Positions 35,405-45,060 are shown, counted from the first letter of the stretch. The stretch: DNA of 64,000 bases from G963678095 sp963678095 (GCA_963678095.2 OY782746.1:1178001-1242000), one strand, 5' to 3'. Notes: generated by a model from the letters alone, not told the origin. Numbers and translations are program-made.

Positions 35405-37120
35405 TTGAACTCTTTCCGAAATTTAAAAGTCAGCCTCAAATTAGGCATCCTGCTCATGGTAGCCTTTGTCTCAATCAGCGTCGTCGGTGCGATGGGTTTT
35501 CATTATCTGAAAGCAACGAATGACAGCCTGAATATCATGTACGAAGAACGGCTTGTTCCGCTTGAACTCATGGTCGAAAACCGGTCCTATATCAACCGCA
35601 TCAATGGCTCGTTGCTCGAAATGATGCTGACCATCGACAACAGCAAAAACCAGCAGCTGAAAAACATGATCAATGACCGTCTCGACAAGCTGGATAAAAA
35701 TGTGGCCGAAGTAGAACGTCACTCCCTTGATGCCAAAGGCACCGAACTGTATCAAAAAGCCAAAAATTCGCAACAAAAATACACAGAATCGATAAAAGCG
35801 GTAATAGCTTTGGCAGAACAGAACAAAAACGAGGAAGCCTTTGCCCTCTACAACAAAACCGCCAGTCCTGCCGCCGATGCCTGTACAGATGATCTGCGCA
35901 ATCTCAGCACCTATTACAATGATCTGTCGAAAAAAATGGATGCCGACACGACCGTTGAAGGTGACAAAGCGATGCAGATCATGATTATCTTCATTATCAG
36001 CATGATCCTGCTGATGGGGCTGATCGGCATCACAACCATGAAATCGATCACGGGGCCACTCAAACTCATGGTTGCACTCTGCAAAGACCTCGCCTCGGGC
36101 GATTTTCGGGCAAAACCGCGTCTAGTGAAACAACAGGATGAAATCGGTGAACTCGCCGACGCCCTGGTTGATATGCGGGAGAATATTCATACCGTGCTGC
36201 GACATGTCACAGAATCATCGCAACAGGTTGCCGCCTCCGCCGAAGAACTCACTGCCAGCGCCGAGCAATCATCCCTGGCAGTAAATCAAGTCGCCGAATC
36301 GATCAATGCCGTCGCGGCCGGTGCCGAGCAACAGCTGACAGCTGTTGCCCAAGTCTCAAATGTCGTCGAACAGATGTCAGCCGGCATCGAACAGACCGCT
36401 GCCAACTCCACCGAAGTTACCAACCACTCATTGCTGGCGGCAAAAAAATCAGCCGAAGGTGATCTGGCCGTCAATAAGGCCGTCAGCCAGATGTCTCATA
36501 TCGAAGAAACCGTCAACAACTCAGCTCATGTCGTCGGCAAACTTGGCGAACGTTCAAAAGAAATCGGACAGATTGTCGATACAATTTCCGGTATTGCCGG
36601 ACAGACGAATTTGCTGGCCCTCAATGCTGCTATCGAAGCCGCCCGGGCTGGCGAGCAGGGGCGTGGCTTTGCCGTCGTCGCTGAAGAAGTCCGCAAGCTG
36701 GCAGAGCAGTCTCAGGAAGCTGCCAAACAAATCGCCGACCTAATCACGGAAATCCAGCGGGATACCGAAGAAGCCGTACTCACCATGACAACCGGAACCG
36801 AAGAAGTAAAAATCGGCACGCAGGTCGTAACCGCTGCCGGTCATACCTTTAAGGAAATTGCCGGACTGATCCAGAATGTCTCCGGCCAGGTCAAGGAAAT
36901 ATCAGCTTCGATGCAGCAGATGGCCAGTGGCAGCGAACAGATTGTCACTTCCGTCCAAATGGTCAACAGCCACAGCAAAAAATCGGTCGACGAATCGCAG
37001 ATGGTATCTGCCGCCACCGAGGAACAATCCGCTTCTATGGAAGAAATTTCAAGTGCGAGCCAAAGCCTGGCCAAATTGGCTGAAGAGTTACAGACCACCG
37101 TTTCCCAATTTAAAATTTAA
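35405..37120 (+). CDS. Methyl-accepting chemotaxis protein, 4HB sensor type
   Basis: 571 residues, same plan as the receptors at 5417 and 13194: span about 12-34, four-helix sensor (with LLEMMLTIDNSKNQQ), span about 190-212, HAMP, signalling tip NLLALNAAIEAARAGEQG and GRGFAVVAEEVRKLAEQS. The start is TTG at 35405 (protein MNSFRNLKVSLKLGILL) with AAAGGAG 8 nt upstream; the longer frame from 35372 has no ribosome site. It is a single gene, closed by a terminator at 37123-37157. Confidence 0.93.
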   Translation: MNSFRNLKVSLKLGILLMVAFVSISVVGAMGFHYLKATNDSLNIMYEERLVPLELMVENRSYINRINGSLLEMMLTIDNSKNQQLKNMINDRLDKLDKNVAEVERHSLDAKGTELYQKAKNSQQKYTESIKAVIALAEQNKNEEAFALYNKTASPAADACTDDLRNLSTYYNDLSKKMDADTTVEGDKAMQIMIIFIISMILLMGLIGITTMKSITGPLKLMVALCKDLASGDFRAKPRLVKQQDEIGELADALVDMRENIHTVLRHVTESSQQVAASAEELTASAEQSSLAVNQVAESINAVAAGAEQQLTAVAQVSNVVEQMSAGIEQTAANSTEVTNHSLLAAKKSAEGDLAVNKAVSQMSHIEETVNNSAHVVGKLGERSKEIGQIVDTISGIAGQTNLLALNAAIEAARAGEQGRGFAVVAEEVRKLAEQSQEAAKQIADLITEIQRDTEEAVLTMTTGTEEVKIGTQVVTAAGHTFKEIAGLIQNVSGQVKEISASMQQMASGSEQIVTSVQMVNSHSKKSVDESQMVSAATEEQSASMEEISSASQSLAKLAEELQTTVSQFKI

Positions 37121-37122
37121 TG

Positions 37123-37157
37123 CAAAAAGCAAGCTACCTTTGGCAGCTTGCTTTTTT
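37123..37157 (+). terminator. Terminator of the chemoreceptor
   Basis: AAAGCAAGCT pairs with AGCTTGCTTT and is followed by six T. Confidence 0.88.
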
Positions 37158-37216
37158 GTATGCCCTTTGCATGTAGGGCATACTGCCCCAACCATGCCTG
37201 CAGCCCTTATTTAGCG

Positions 37217-38023
37217 TCATGACAGCAACAAATTTTGTAGCGCAGGCGTACCCGTCGCCGCTGGCGGCACTGGATGGCGGTCAAATTCCGTCATATAAGG
37301 CCAATAGCGTTTAGGCATCATATTTCTGCGGCACTTCGGATTATGTCTCGACTGAATTTCCACCGCATCATAAAACACCTGCCACAGGTTTTGGCAGTGC
37401 ACTTCACCTTCATCCGCCGCTGGCAACTCCAGCCGCTCCAGGGAAGCCACAGATATTTCATACGGCTGGTAAACCAATGCCATTTTATGGATCTCATCAT
37501 AGATCAAAAACCGTTCTTCCGGATACCGTTGCTGAAAATGGTCCGCAATAAACGGCAATACATAGTTTTTCGGCCCAATCCGCGCCACCAGTACTCCGCT
37601 ATATGTGGCAAAACGAATAAAGCCGCGCAGCAGGTGACTTTCATTTTCCAAATGTCGCACCGCCTTAAGCAGCCGGTGGACATCGCGATCCGCCAGCCGG
37701 CTCATAACAGCCGGACCGTAACGATAGCCCGCGCGCAAAAACAGCAGCATTGCCAGCTCCTTTTGGTCCATACAACTGCAAAAAGCCTTTTGTACCAGTT
37801 CTAGAGCTTCTCTGCCTATTTTTTTAGGAAAAGACATCCACACCCGCTGCGCCTTTACCGGATCCGTAATAATTTCCCGAAGAAACAGCAGCGACAACTG
37901 ACCGTCTTCCGGCCCACAGATTTTCACCGGAAGCTCCTTATATTCATAACTGGCAAAGACGCAGCACAAAAAACCCTCAAAGGAACCATCATAGCGGTAA
38001 ATCACATCGGTAGCTGTAGGCAT
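37217..38023 (-). CDS. Putative DNA repair/metabolism protein (TIGR03915 group)
   Basis: 268 residues. Partner of the radical-SAM protein encoded just upstream; its start overlaps that gene by 22 bases, so the two are coupled. It opens VIYRYDGSFEGFLCCVFASY and has LLRGFIRFATYSGVLVARI and FADHF-like strings, the pattern of the TIGR03915 family (here PFIADHFQQRYPEERFLIYD). This family is found next to TIGR03916 radical-SAM proteins and is linked to uracil-DNA-glycosylase-like proteins in other genomes. The biochemical role is not established. The C-terminal Pro-rich tail looks disordered. Confidence 0.85.
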   Translation of the reverse strand: MPTATDVIYRYDGSFEGFLCCVFASYEYKELPVKICGPEDGQLSLLFLREIITDPVKAQRVWMSFPKKIGREALELVQKAFCSCMDQKELAMLLFLRAGYRYGPAVMSRLADRDVHRLLKAVRHLENESHLLRGFIRFATYSGVLVARIGPKNYVLPFIADHFQQRYPEERFLIYDEIHKMALVYQPYEISVASLERLELPAADEGEVHCQNLWQVFYDAVEIQSRHNPKCRRNMMPKRYWPYMTEFDRHPVPPAATGTPALQNLLLS

Positions 38024-39339
38024 TGGATTTCCTCCTCCTGTGCCGTTGTCAAAAGCCGCTCTGCCGGAAACAGCGACAGCTGTCCCCCAGCTAAAAACAG
38101 CTGATCAGTTGCATACTGACGGTGTTCTCGCTTTGACATCAACGCCGCCAGAAAGCGTCCCCGTGTCACGAGGAGCCCATCGCGTTTTTTCCCTTTGCAA
38201 AGCAGAAAATACTGCGCACGCTTCAAAACGACGCCAAGCCTGGCTAAGCCATCAAAATCAAGCTGGCACAGCCGCCGTGCCGTGATAATCCGCTGGGCAC
38301 TGCGAACGCCAATTCCTGGAACCCTCAGCAACTCTTCATAGGAGGCCCGGTTCACTTCCAGTGGAAAAAGCTCCCGATGCCGCAGGGCCCAATAACATTT
38401 AGGGTCAATATAAGGATGAAAATTAGGCTGAAGCTCATCGAGAATTTCACCGGCACCAAAGCCATAAAATCGCAGCAACCAATCTGCCTGATAGAGGCGG
38501 TGTTCACGCCACAGCGGGGGTTTTTCATCTTTGGCGGGAAGCAAGCTGTGTTCAACCACTGGCATATAAGCAGAAAAAAACACCCGCTTCAAGCGATAAT
38601 TTCTATAGAGGCCCTCTGTCAGCTGCAAAATCTGCCGATCTGATTCCTTCGTGGCCCCGATGATCATCTGTGTGCTCTGCCCCGCCGGGACAAAGACCGG
38701 CGTATGACGATAGCGCACGAGCTGCTGCCTGGTTTCTTCCATACGATCACGGATAAAACCCATCGGGCGCAAAATTGCCTGCTTGTTCTTATCCGGCGCC
38801 AGCAACGACAGGCTGCTGCTTGTCGGCAGTTCAATGTTTACACTCATGCGATCGACCAGCTGTCCGAGCTGCTCTAACAGTACAGGGTCGGCGCCGGGAA
38901 TTGCTTTGGCATGAATATAGCCGGCAAAGTGATATTCCTGCCGCAAGATTCGAATTGTTTCCAGCATGCGTTCACAGGTATAATCGGGATTTTTAAGCAC
39001 ACCGGAGCTCAAAAACAGCCCTTCAATATAGTTGCGCCGATAAAACTGCAGCGTCAGATCTGCCAGCTCCCGCGGGGAAAAAGTAGTCCGCGGAGTATCC
39101 GCCGACCGGCGGTTTACACAGTAGCAGCAATCATACGTGCAGGCATTGGTCATCAACACCTTAAGCAAGGATATGCACCGGCCATCACCGGCAAAACTAT
39201 GGCAGATGCCCGCAGCAATCGAGCTGCCGATTCCGCCGCGGGAAGTTTTCCGATCCACTCCGCTTGATGTGCAAGCTGCATCATATTTTGCTGCATCCCC
39301 TAAAATTTTAAGTTTCTCCATCAGATCCATATATTCCAT
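38002..39339 (-). CDS. Radical SAM protein, putative DNA modification/repair (TIGR03916 group)
   Basis: 445 residues. The radical-SAM cluster motif is CTYDCCYC (about residues 68-75; Cys-x3-Cys-x2-Cys) within LMTNACTYDCCYCVNRR. It opens EKLKILGDAAKYDAACTSSG, a family hallmark. The C-terminal part has a helix-hairpin-helix, LLRVPGIGVRSAQRIITARR, which supports DNA binding. Together with the overlapping TIGR03915 gene it forms a widespread two-gene unit whose chemistry is unproved; DNA modification or repair is the usual proposal. Confidence 0.93.
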   Translation of the reverse strand: MEYMDLMEKLKILGDAAKYDAACTSSGVDRKTSRGGIGSSIAAGICHSFAGDGRCISLLKVLMTNACTYDCCYCVNRRSADTPRTTFSPRELADLTLQFYRRNYIEGLFLSSGVLKNPDYTCERMLETIRILRQEYHFAGYIHAKAIPGADPVLLEQLGQLVDRMSVNIELPTSSSLSLLAPDKNKQAILRPMGFIRDRMEETRQQLVRYRHTPVFVPAGQSTQMIIGATKESDRQILQLTEGLYRNYRLKRVFFSAYMPVVEHSLLPAKDEKPPLWREHRLYQADWLLRFYGFGAGEILDELQPNFHPYIDPKCYWALRHRELFPLEVNRASYEELLRVPGIGVRSAQRIITARRLCQLDFDGLARLGVVLKRAQYFLLCKGKKRDGLLVTRGRFLAALMSKREHRQYATDQLFLAGGQLSLFPAERLLTTAQEEEIQCLQLPM

Positions 39340-39420
39340 CTCCTAAAAGGATTATACGACAGAACATATGTTTGTGTAAATACTATTTTTCCGTTTCTTT
39401 TTGCTTTTGCTTTTCCCCAC

Positions 39421-39461
39421 AAAAAAACCAGCCAACATAATGAATTATGTCGGCTGGTTTT
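39421..39461 (-). terminator. Terminator of the glycine-riboswitch permease
   Basis: AAAACCAGCC-(G/A)ACATAAT pairs with ATTATGTCGGCTGGTTTT; the minus strand continues with seven T. It lies 18 bp after the permease stop. Confidence 0.85.
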
Positions 39462-39478
39462 ATGATCAGACAAAGACC

Positions 39479-40861
39479 CTACGCCAAATTGCTTTCTGCT
39501 TCCTCTTCACTTTTTTCCCGGGTTTTCATCACCTTGTAAATTACCCCCAGCATAGCAAACCATACCGGAGTCACAAATAAAGCAACCCGCGTTTCCTCAT
39601 TCAGTGCCAAAACCACGAGGATAAAGGCAAAAAACGCCAAAATAATGTAATTGATAACCGGATACAGCGGCATTTTAAACTTGCTGGCAGCTGCGATCTC
39701 GGGATTTGTTTTACGATACTTCAAATGGCAAATAACGATAATCGCCCAAATAAAGATAAAACAGAAAGTCGAAATACTTGTGATCAGTACAAACACGCCT
39801 TCTGGCATGATGTACTGCAAAATAACGGCTGCCAAAACAACCAGCGCTGAAAACAGCGTGGCATTTGCCGGTACGTGCTGGCGAGTCAACGTTTTCATCG
39901 ACTCCGGTGCATTATTTTCTTTGGCCAGCGAATAAACCATCCGGCTGGTACTGAAAATCCCACTGTTGCAGGCCGATGCAGCCGAAGTCAGCACGACAAA
40001 GTTTACAATGGTAGCGGCTGCGGCAATCCCCACAGCCGAAAACACCTGTACAAACGGACTCTTATCAGGACTGATGGTCGTCCAAGGGTAAATACTCATG
40101 ATGACAAACAGGGCCCCGATATAAAACAAAATAATACGGATTGGAATGTTGTTAATCGCCTGTGGAATAACGCGTTCCGGATTTTCGGTTTCACCGGCCG
40201 TCAGCCCAACTAACTCAATACCGGTAAACGCAAACACCACCATTTGGAAGGACAGGATAAAACCCTCAGTGCCATTTGGAAACCAACCGCCGTTTGTCCA
40301 AAGATTAGCAAAACTCGACGGACCGGCTGCGGTCGAAAAGCCCTTGATCACCATAAAAGTACCGATAACCACCAACGCCATAATCGCCACAACTTTGATC
40401 AACGCAAACCAAAATTCCATTTCGCCGAAATGTTTTACAGCCGTCAGGTTCATAATCAACAGCACGATGAGAATGCTCAGACTTGGCACCCACTGGGCGA
40501 TACTGGGAAACCAGTACTGCATATAAAGTCCCGCTGCCGTCACATCCGCCATCGCCAGTGAAATCCAGCAAAACCAATAGGTCCAGCCAGTGACAAAAGC
40601 CGCTCCATTGCCAAGGTACTCGCGCACAAAATCAACAAAAGAATGATATTTCAAATTTGATAATAAAAGTTCACCCAACGCCCGCATAACAAAAAAACAA
40701 ATAACACCGGTTATCATATAAGCAAATAAGATCGACGGCCCGGCCAAATGAATAGACCTTCCCGAACCAAGAAACAATCCGGTTCCGATTGCCCCCCCAA
40801 TTGCAAGTAACTGAACGTGACGATTTTTTAATCCCCTCGCCAAATCCTGATTTTCTGACAT
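39479..40861 (-). CDS. Amino-acid permease controlled by glycine riboswitch (AAT family)
   Basis: 460-residue transporter with 12 spans, related to CycA/AroP-type proton symporters. The ATG at 40861 has AAAGGTGG about 7 nt upstream; the longer frame to 40948 runs through the leader terminator and was rejected. Motifs: GGAIGTGLFLGSGRSI (helix 1), ELVGLTAGETENPERVIP (helix 6-7), SACNSGIFSTSRMVYSLA (helix 8). Because a tandem glycine aptamer lies in its leader, glycine, or alanine/D-serine as CycA takes, is the likely substrate. The direction (uptake or efflux) is not shown by sequence. Confidence 0.92.
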   Translation of the reverse strand: MSENQDLARGLKNRHVQLLAIGGAIGTGLFLGSGRSIHLAGPSILFAYMITGVICFFVMRALGELLLSNLKYHSFVDFVREYLGNGAAFVTGWTYWFCWISLAMADVTAAGLYMQYWFPSIAQWVPSLSILIVLLIMNLTAVKHFGEMEFWFALIKVVAIMALVVIGTFMVIKGFSTAAGPSSFANLWTNGGWFPNGTEGFILSFQMVVFAFTGIELVGLTAGETENPERVIPQAINNIPIRIILFYIGALFVIMSIYPWTTISPDKSPFVQVFSAVGIAAAATIVNFVVLTSAASACNSGIFSTSRMVYSLAKENNAPESMKTLTRQHVPANATLFSALVVLAAVILQYIMPEGVFVLITSISTFCFIFIWAIIVICHLKYRKTNPEIAAASKFKMPLYPVINYIILAFFAFILVVLALNEETRVALFVTPVWFAMLGVIYKVMKTREKSEEEAESNLA

Positions 40862-40957
40862 ATATATTCCACCTTTCTGCAGCCTGTTGTTAAATACATT
40901 TTTTGTTGATTTTTCGGTTAAGTCATGCAAGCTCCTTCCCCAACACATAAAACAACT

Positions 40958-40998
40958 CTGAAAAAACAGAAAGAGGCCAAATTATAAAATTTGGCCTC
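40958..40998 (-). terminator. Leader terminator (expression platform of glycine riboswitch)
   Basis: GAGGCCAAATT (40973-40983) pairs with AATTTGGCCTC (40988-40998), followed on the minus strand by TTTCTGTTTTTTC. It lies between the aptamers and the permease ATG, 97 bp before it, so it is the likely on/off element. Confidence 0.82.
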
Positions 40999-41027
40999 AA
41001 AAAACAAGCAAGAAAAAACCTGCTATT

Positions 41028-41176
41028 TGCTCTGTCCTTTTACCTGAGAGATTCACTGTCAACACTGACAGCTTGCTCCTTCGGTGCTCAATTGAGGCTC
41101 TCCAGAGTTTCGTCCAATAACGGTCCTTTTGCCTGAAAGTTTAACATCTTCGGCGGATTTAAAATCTCTCTCCCAT
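41028..41176 (-). ncRNA. Tandem glycine riboswitch
   Basis: Two complete aptamers are readable on the minus strand. The first has GGGAGAGA, then GCCGAAGATGTTAAAC, then TTTCAGGCAAAAGGACCG. The second has CTCTGGAGAGCC, then CACCGAAGGAGCAAGC, then AATCTCTCAGGTAAAAGGAC. Both core strings match the glycine aptamer consensus (GCCGAAG..., CAGGCAAAAGGAC). The tandem form binds glycine cooperatively. It controls the permease downstream via the terminator at 40958-40998. Confidence 0.95.
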
Positions 41177-41220
41177 TATTTTCATCCGAACTTCCGTATT
41201 AAATTGTACTGTATTCGTAT

Positions 41221-41249
41221 ACTTTAGCATCCATTTTTAAAATTGTCAA
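41221..41249 (-). promoter_or_regulatory. Vegetative promoter of the riboswitch transcript
   Basis: TTGACA (complement of 41244-41249), 17 bp spacer, TAAAGT (complement of 41221-41226). The predicted start near 41214 leaves about 38 nt before the first aptamer. Confidence 0.65.
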
Positions 41250-41324
41250 TATAAAACAAACATTAATCTTTTATAGGCACACACGATTACACAAATCCTT
41301 CTTATTATAAAATAAAACAGCAAA

Positions 41325-42209
41325 TCACTGCAGGCTTTTTTTTACTGACTGCAGAAAATTGGTAACAGCGGCGGGTAAATATTTGTACTTCTTCCAGATA
41401 AATACGGGGCTAGAAGCTACACTCGGATGGATGATCGTCTTGCAGACGATGGCCTTATCCGACAAAACATTTTGAGCGGAACTCGGGCACAGTGCCGCCC
41501 CGGTTTTTTCCCGCACGAGGACAATCGCGCTGAGCAACGCATTATAAACACAAAACACCTGTGGCGTAACGCCCACCGAATGAAACCACTGGCGAATTTC
41601 TTCCCCGCGGGCCGTCGCCGAGGGGATGATAATCGGCTCCTGTGCTAAAGCAGCCAAATCAATTTCATTGCCTGGCAGCTGTCCAAGCCTTGTTTCCCGG
41701 TGCAGCAAGACAACCCAGGGTTCCTTGGGCAGCCAGATACTTTCATAACGCTGGCTATTGAAGGTTTCCCTTACAATCCCCAGATCAATCAACCCCTTGT
41801 CCAGGCGTTCCATAATGTCATCAGAATTTCCATTCCAGATATCAAAACTGACTTTCGGATAAGATTTTTTATACTGTGCAATCAATAACGGCAAAACACT
41901 CGAGCTGGCCGTTTCGATACTGCCGATCGCGATGGTGCCGCTGGCACCATCGCAGCGTTCTCTGATCTGCGCTTTGGTCCTGGAAACAAGCTCTATGATC
42001 TCGAGACTGCGATTTTTTAAAAAATATCCGGCTTCTGTCAGTTGAATTTTTCGCCGGCCGCGTTCAAACAGCATCACCCCTAACTCATTTTCCAGCTGCT
42101 GAATCTGCCGGCTGAGCGGTGGCTGTGACATATTGAGTTTCTCGGCTGCTCTCGTAATATTTTCCTCCTCGGCAATCGTCAGGAAATACTGTAGTACACG
42201 AATATCCAT
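41325..42209 (-). CDS. LysR-family transcriptional regulator
   Basis: 294 residues. N-terminal winged helix (MDIRVLQYFLTIAEEENITR, LNMSQPPLSRQIQQLE) and a C-terminal periplasmic-binding-like effector domain (about 90-290). It is divergent from the MFS exporter at 42406, the usual arrangement for a regulator and its target. The space between contains AT-rich dyads with the T-N11-A pattern typical of LysR sites. The effector is unknown. Confidence 0.94.
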   Translation of the reverse strand: MDIRVLQYFLTIAEEENITRAAEKLNMSQPPLSRQIQQLENELGVMLFERGRRKIQLTEAGYFLKNRSLEIIELVSRTKAQIRERCDGASGTIAIGSIETASSSVLPLLIAQYKKSYPKVSFDIWNGNSDDIMERLDKGLIDLGIVRETFNSQRYESIWLPKEPWVVLLHRETRLGQLPGNEIDLAALAQEPIIIPSATARGEEIRQWFHSVGVTPQVFCVYNALLSAIVLVREKTGAALCPSSAQNVLSDKAIVCKTIIHPSVASSPVFIWKKYKYLPAAVTNFLQSVKKSLQ

Positions 42210-42234
42210 GGTCCGCCCTCCATCCTATACCTTT

Positions 42235-42294
42235 AAAGTATCGTAATCGAATATAATATGTATTATGAATATGATAGCAATAATGATATACTTT
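42235..42294. promoter_or_regulatory. Candidate LysR operator region
   Basis: AAAGTAT (42235-42241) and ATACTTT (42288-42294) form an inverted pair 46 bp apart. Inside lies ATAATA-TG-TATTAT (42253-42266). The layout, between divergent lysR and MFS genes, suits a recognition and an activation site. No footprint data; inference. Confidence 0.45.
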
Positions 42295-42405
42295 GATTTG
42301 TCGTTCGTCAATTATGCTTCCGGCAAAAATCCCGCGAATTTTCTGCCGGATCCTTGTTATACCGGACATATTCTTTATTCGAACCCGTAGAAAGGATCCT
42401 GTTTT

Positions 42406-43635
42406 ATGAACCACTATATTACCAAAGACAGCCCTCATTACTGGCCAACGATTGCCGCTCTATTTTTGGGCAGCTTTGTGACCTTCGCCCTCTTATACTG
42501 TTTTCAACCGCTGATCCCCGTTTTTTCGTCTGCCTACGGCATCAGCCCCGCTACCGCAAGTCTGTCAGTTTCCCTGACAACCGCGGCACTGGCCGCCGCG
42601 GTGCTCTTTACCTCGTCCCTTTCCGACTTAAAGGGGCGCAAGTCGATCATGGGCATTTCGCTGCTCGGGTCCACTATTTTGACACTCTTTATTCCCTTTA
42701 GTGATAATTTTTATATTTTGCTTGCGCTGCGCAGCCTGCAGGGCATACTGATCGCCGGCTATCCGGCAATTGCCATGGCCTATATTCAGGAGGAATTTGA
42801 TCCGGCTATCACAGGGACTGTCATGGGTATATTCGTCAGTGGGAACTCCATCGGTGGCCTCTTGGGGCGTCTGCTCGTAAGCACAACCGCTGATTTCTAT
42901 TCCTGGCAGGCCGCCATCACTCTGATCGGTATCCTCTGCACTCTTATCAGCTTTTGGTTTTATATGAAGCTGCCCGCCTCGAATAACTTCATCGTTAAAC
43001 GCCCTTCCCCCCATGAACTTTGCGCCCGGTTCCGAGAAAATCTGCAGTCGACGGAATTGCTCTGTTTTTATCTGATCGGATTTTTCATCATGGGCAGCTT
43101 TGTCACGCTCTATAACTATGTCGAATATCCGCTGATTGCTCCGCCTTACTCTCTCAGCCAGACCTTGGTTGGCTTCATCTTTGTCATCTATCTGTGCGGC
43201 ACCTTCAGCTCGGCCTTTATGGGCCGCCTGGCGGATGCTCATGGCGCTGAAAAAATGCTATTTTCGTCACTGTTGATCATGCTTACTGGTGTTTTACTGA
43301 CGTTGCTAGCGCCTTTGGCCGGAAAAATCCTCGGGATTGCAGTCTTTACCTTCGGTTTTTTTGGAGCCCATTCCATCGCCAGCAGCTGTGTAGTAAAAGT
43401 CAATCCCCAAGCAAAGGTACAGTCTTCCGGCCTCTATCTGCTGTTTTATTACATTGGTTCCAGCCTGATGGGCGCCGGCGGCGGGAAATTCCTGCAATGG
43501 CAGGGTTGGAGCGGCGTGGTCCTGTTCATCAGCCTCGCCCTGATACTGGCAATGGGCACCGCCGTTTTTCTCCTGCTGAACAAAAAAATTCTTTCCGTCC
43601 CCATTTTTACCAATCTCTATAAAAATCAACATTAA
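42406..43635 (+). CDS. MFS transporter (YnfM-like)
   Basis: Major-facilitator protein of 409 residues with 12 spans, of the drug/arabinose-exporter type. After helix 2 the family motif appears as SDLKGRKSIMGIS. Helix 4 has LRSLQGILIAGYPAIAMAY, similar to YnfM/YdhP-type exporters. AAAGGAT lies 8 nt upstream of the ATG. It is divergent from the LysR gene, which probably controls it. Closed by the terminator at 43643-43688. Substrate unknown. Confidence 0.93.
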   Translation: MNHYITKDSPHYWPTIAALFLGSFVTFALLYCFQPLIPVFSSAYGISPATASLSVSLTTAALAAAVLFTSSLSDLKGRKSIMGISLLGSTILTLFIPFSDNFYILLALRSLQGILIAGYPAIAMAYIQEEFDPAITGTVMGIFVSGNSIGGLLGRLLVSTTADFYSWQAAITLIGILCTLISFWFYMKLPASNNFIVKRPSPHELCARFRENLQSTELLCFYLIGFFIMGSFVTLYNYVEYPLIAPPYSLSQTLVGFIFVIYLCGTFSSAFMGRLADAHGAEKMLFSSLLIMLTGVLLTLLAPLAGKILGIAVFTFGFFGAHSIASSCVVKVNPQAKVQSSGLYLLFYYIGSSLMGAGGGKFLQWQGWSGVVLFISLALILAMGTAVFLLLNKKILSVPIFTNLYKNQH

Positions 43636-43642
43636 TCGATTC

Positions 43643-43688
43643 AAAAAAAGGGTTCAGTTCCCTGTCGCGGGAACTGAACCCTTTTTTT
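43643..43688. terminator. Bidirectional terminator
   Basis: AAGGGTTCAGTTCCC pairs with GGGAACTGAACCCTT, flanked by seven A and seven T. It lies between the convergent MFS and amtB genes and overlaps the amtB stop codon. Confidence 0.9.
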
Positions 43689-45017
43689 ACTTAAGAATTT
43701 GCGCTGTGTCCTCATTTTGCATCTGCCGAAAAATTCCGTATTCACCGCTGTCCATGGCTGGAAACGGCACCTGCGGCAATGGATATTCTGTATTCGTATA
43801 AGCAGCGACGCCATGCTCGCTGATATCAAGCCCTAAGATCTCATCCTCTTCGCTTACTCGTATGCCAGCAACTGCCTTCAGCACAGAAAATACGGCATAG
43901 GTGGCCGAAAAGCCCCACAAACTGACGGCTGCCACGCCGAATAATTGTACCCCCAGCAAATGAAATCCGCCACCATAAAGGACCCCGCCGTCAACGGCAA
44001 AAATCCCAACGGCTATTGTGCCAAAAGTTCCGCAAACACCATGAACAACAATCGCTCCGACCGGATCATCCGCCCGCAATTTATCAAATAACGGTACCGC
44101 AACAATAATCAGTCCACCGGCAACCGCGCCGATAAAAAGTGCACTCAGCGGCTCCACATAGGCACAGCCAGCCGTGATGGCCACCAACCCGCCTAAAGCT
44201 CCGTTAATCGCCATACTGGGGTCAGCCTTGCCATAGCGCCACAAAGTAAGCACAGCGGCTATCGTGCCTCCGGACGCTGCCGCCAGATTGGTATTGACGG
44301 CAATTTTAGCAATATTGAGGTCAAGCCCGGAAAGAGTACTGCCCGGATTAAAGCCGAACCAGCCAAACCACAGTAAAAAAGCCCCTAAAGCCGCCAGCGG
44401 AATATTATGCCCCGGCAGATATTGACCGAGCCATCCTTGTTAAACCGGCCACTGCGTGGCCCCAACACCAAAACTGCGGCCAGCGCTGCCCAGCCGCCCA
44501 GCGAATGAACCGCCGCGGATCCGGCAAAGTCAAGCATTCCCAGCTGATTCAGCCATCCATTGCTGCCCCAAACCCAGTGTCCGGCCACCGGATAAATCAC
44601 CACCGTTGCCACTAAGGAATAAACCAGATAGGGGGCAAATTTCATGCGCTCAGCTACCGCTCCAGAAACAATAGTTGCCACCGCAATCGCAAACGCTGCC
44701 TGAAACAGCCAAAAGGCATATACCGGAATATGCAGGTTAAGATGGGAAAAATCCCCCTGCAATAAAAATCCGGTCGTCCCGACAATGCCGCTGAAATCAG
44801 CGCCATACATCAGGGCAAATCCCATCGTGAAATACCCGATAAAGCCTACCGAGCAGTCCATAAAGACCTTCATAATGATGTTTAAGGAATTGCGGCTGCG
44901 GACCAGACCTGCCTCCAGGGCAGCAAATCCGCCCTCCATTAAAAATACCAGGGCTGCACATAAAAGCACCCATACAGTATCAAGCCCTACGGCAACAGAA
45001 TTAATCGTGGGTTCCAT
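43687..45017 (-). pseudogene. amtB: Ammonium transporter, frameshifted
   Basis: The gene encodes a membrane ammonium channel of about 440 residues, but is broken by one frameshift near 44420. The first frame (from ATG 45017, AGGAGGAA upstream) gives MEPTINSVAVGLDTVWVLLC to GPRSGRFNKDGSVN and then runs into a stop at 44385. The other frame resumes at once with LPGHNIPLAALGAFLLWFG and stays open to 43687, ending with GLDISEHGVAAY. Alignment by eye to AmtB shows no other loss: helices, HSLGGWAAL and GGFHLLGVQL are complete. One lost base, or a sequencing error, explains it. If real, no functional channel is made. Confidence 0.9.
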
Positions 45018-45060
45018 TAGATAATTCCTCCTAATCGAAATATCATTCTTTTAAAATAAA

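Noticed and set aside
42628..43242. 204-codon frame opposite the MFS gene
   Set aside because: It is an artefact of the codon bias of the transporter on the other strand; no site, no family.
43687..45017. Two separate ammonium-transporter genes
   Set aside because: The pieces cover different halves of one AmtB, and the second frame continues upstream of its first Met to the exact point where the first leaves the alignment.
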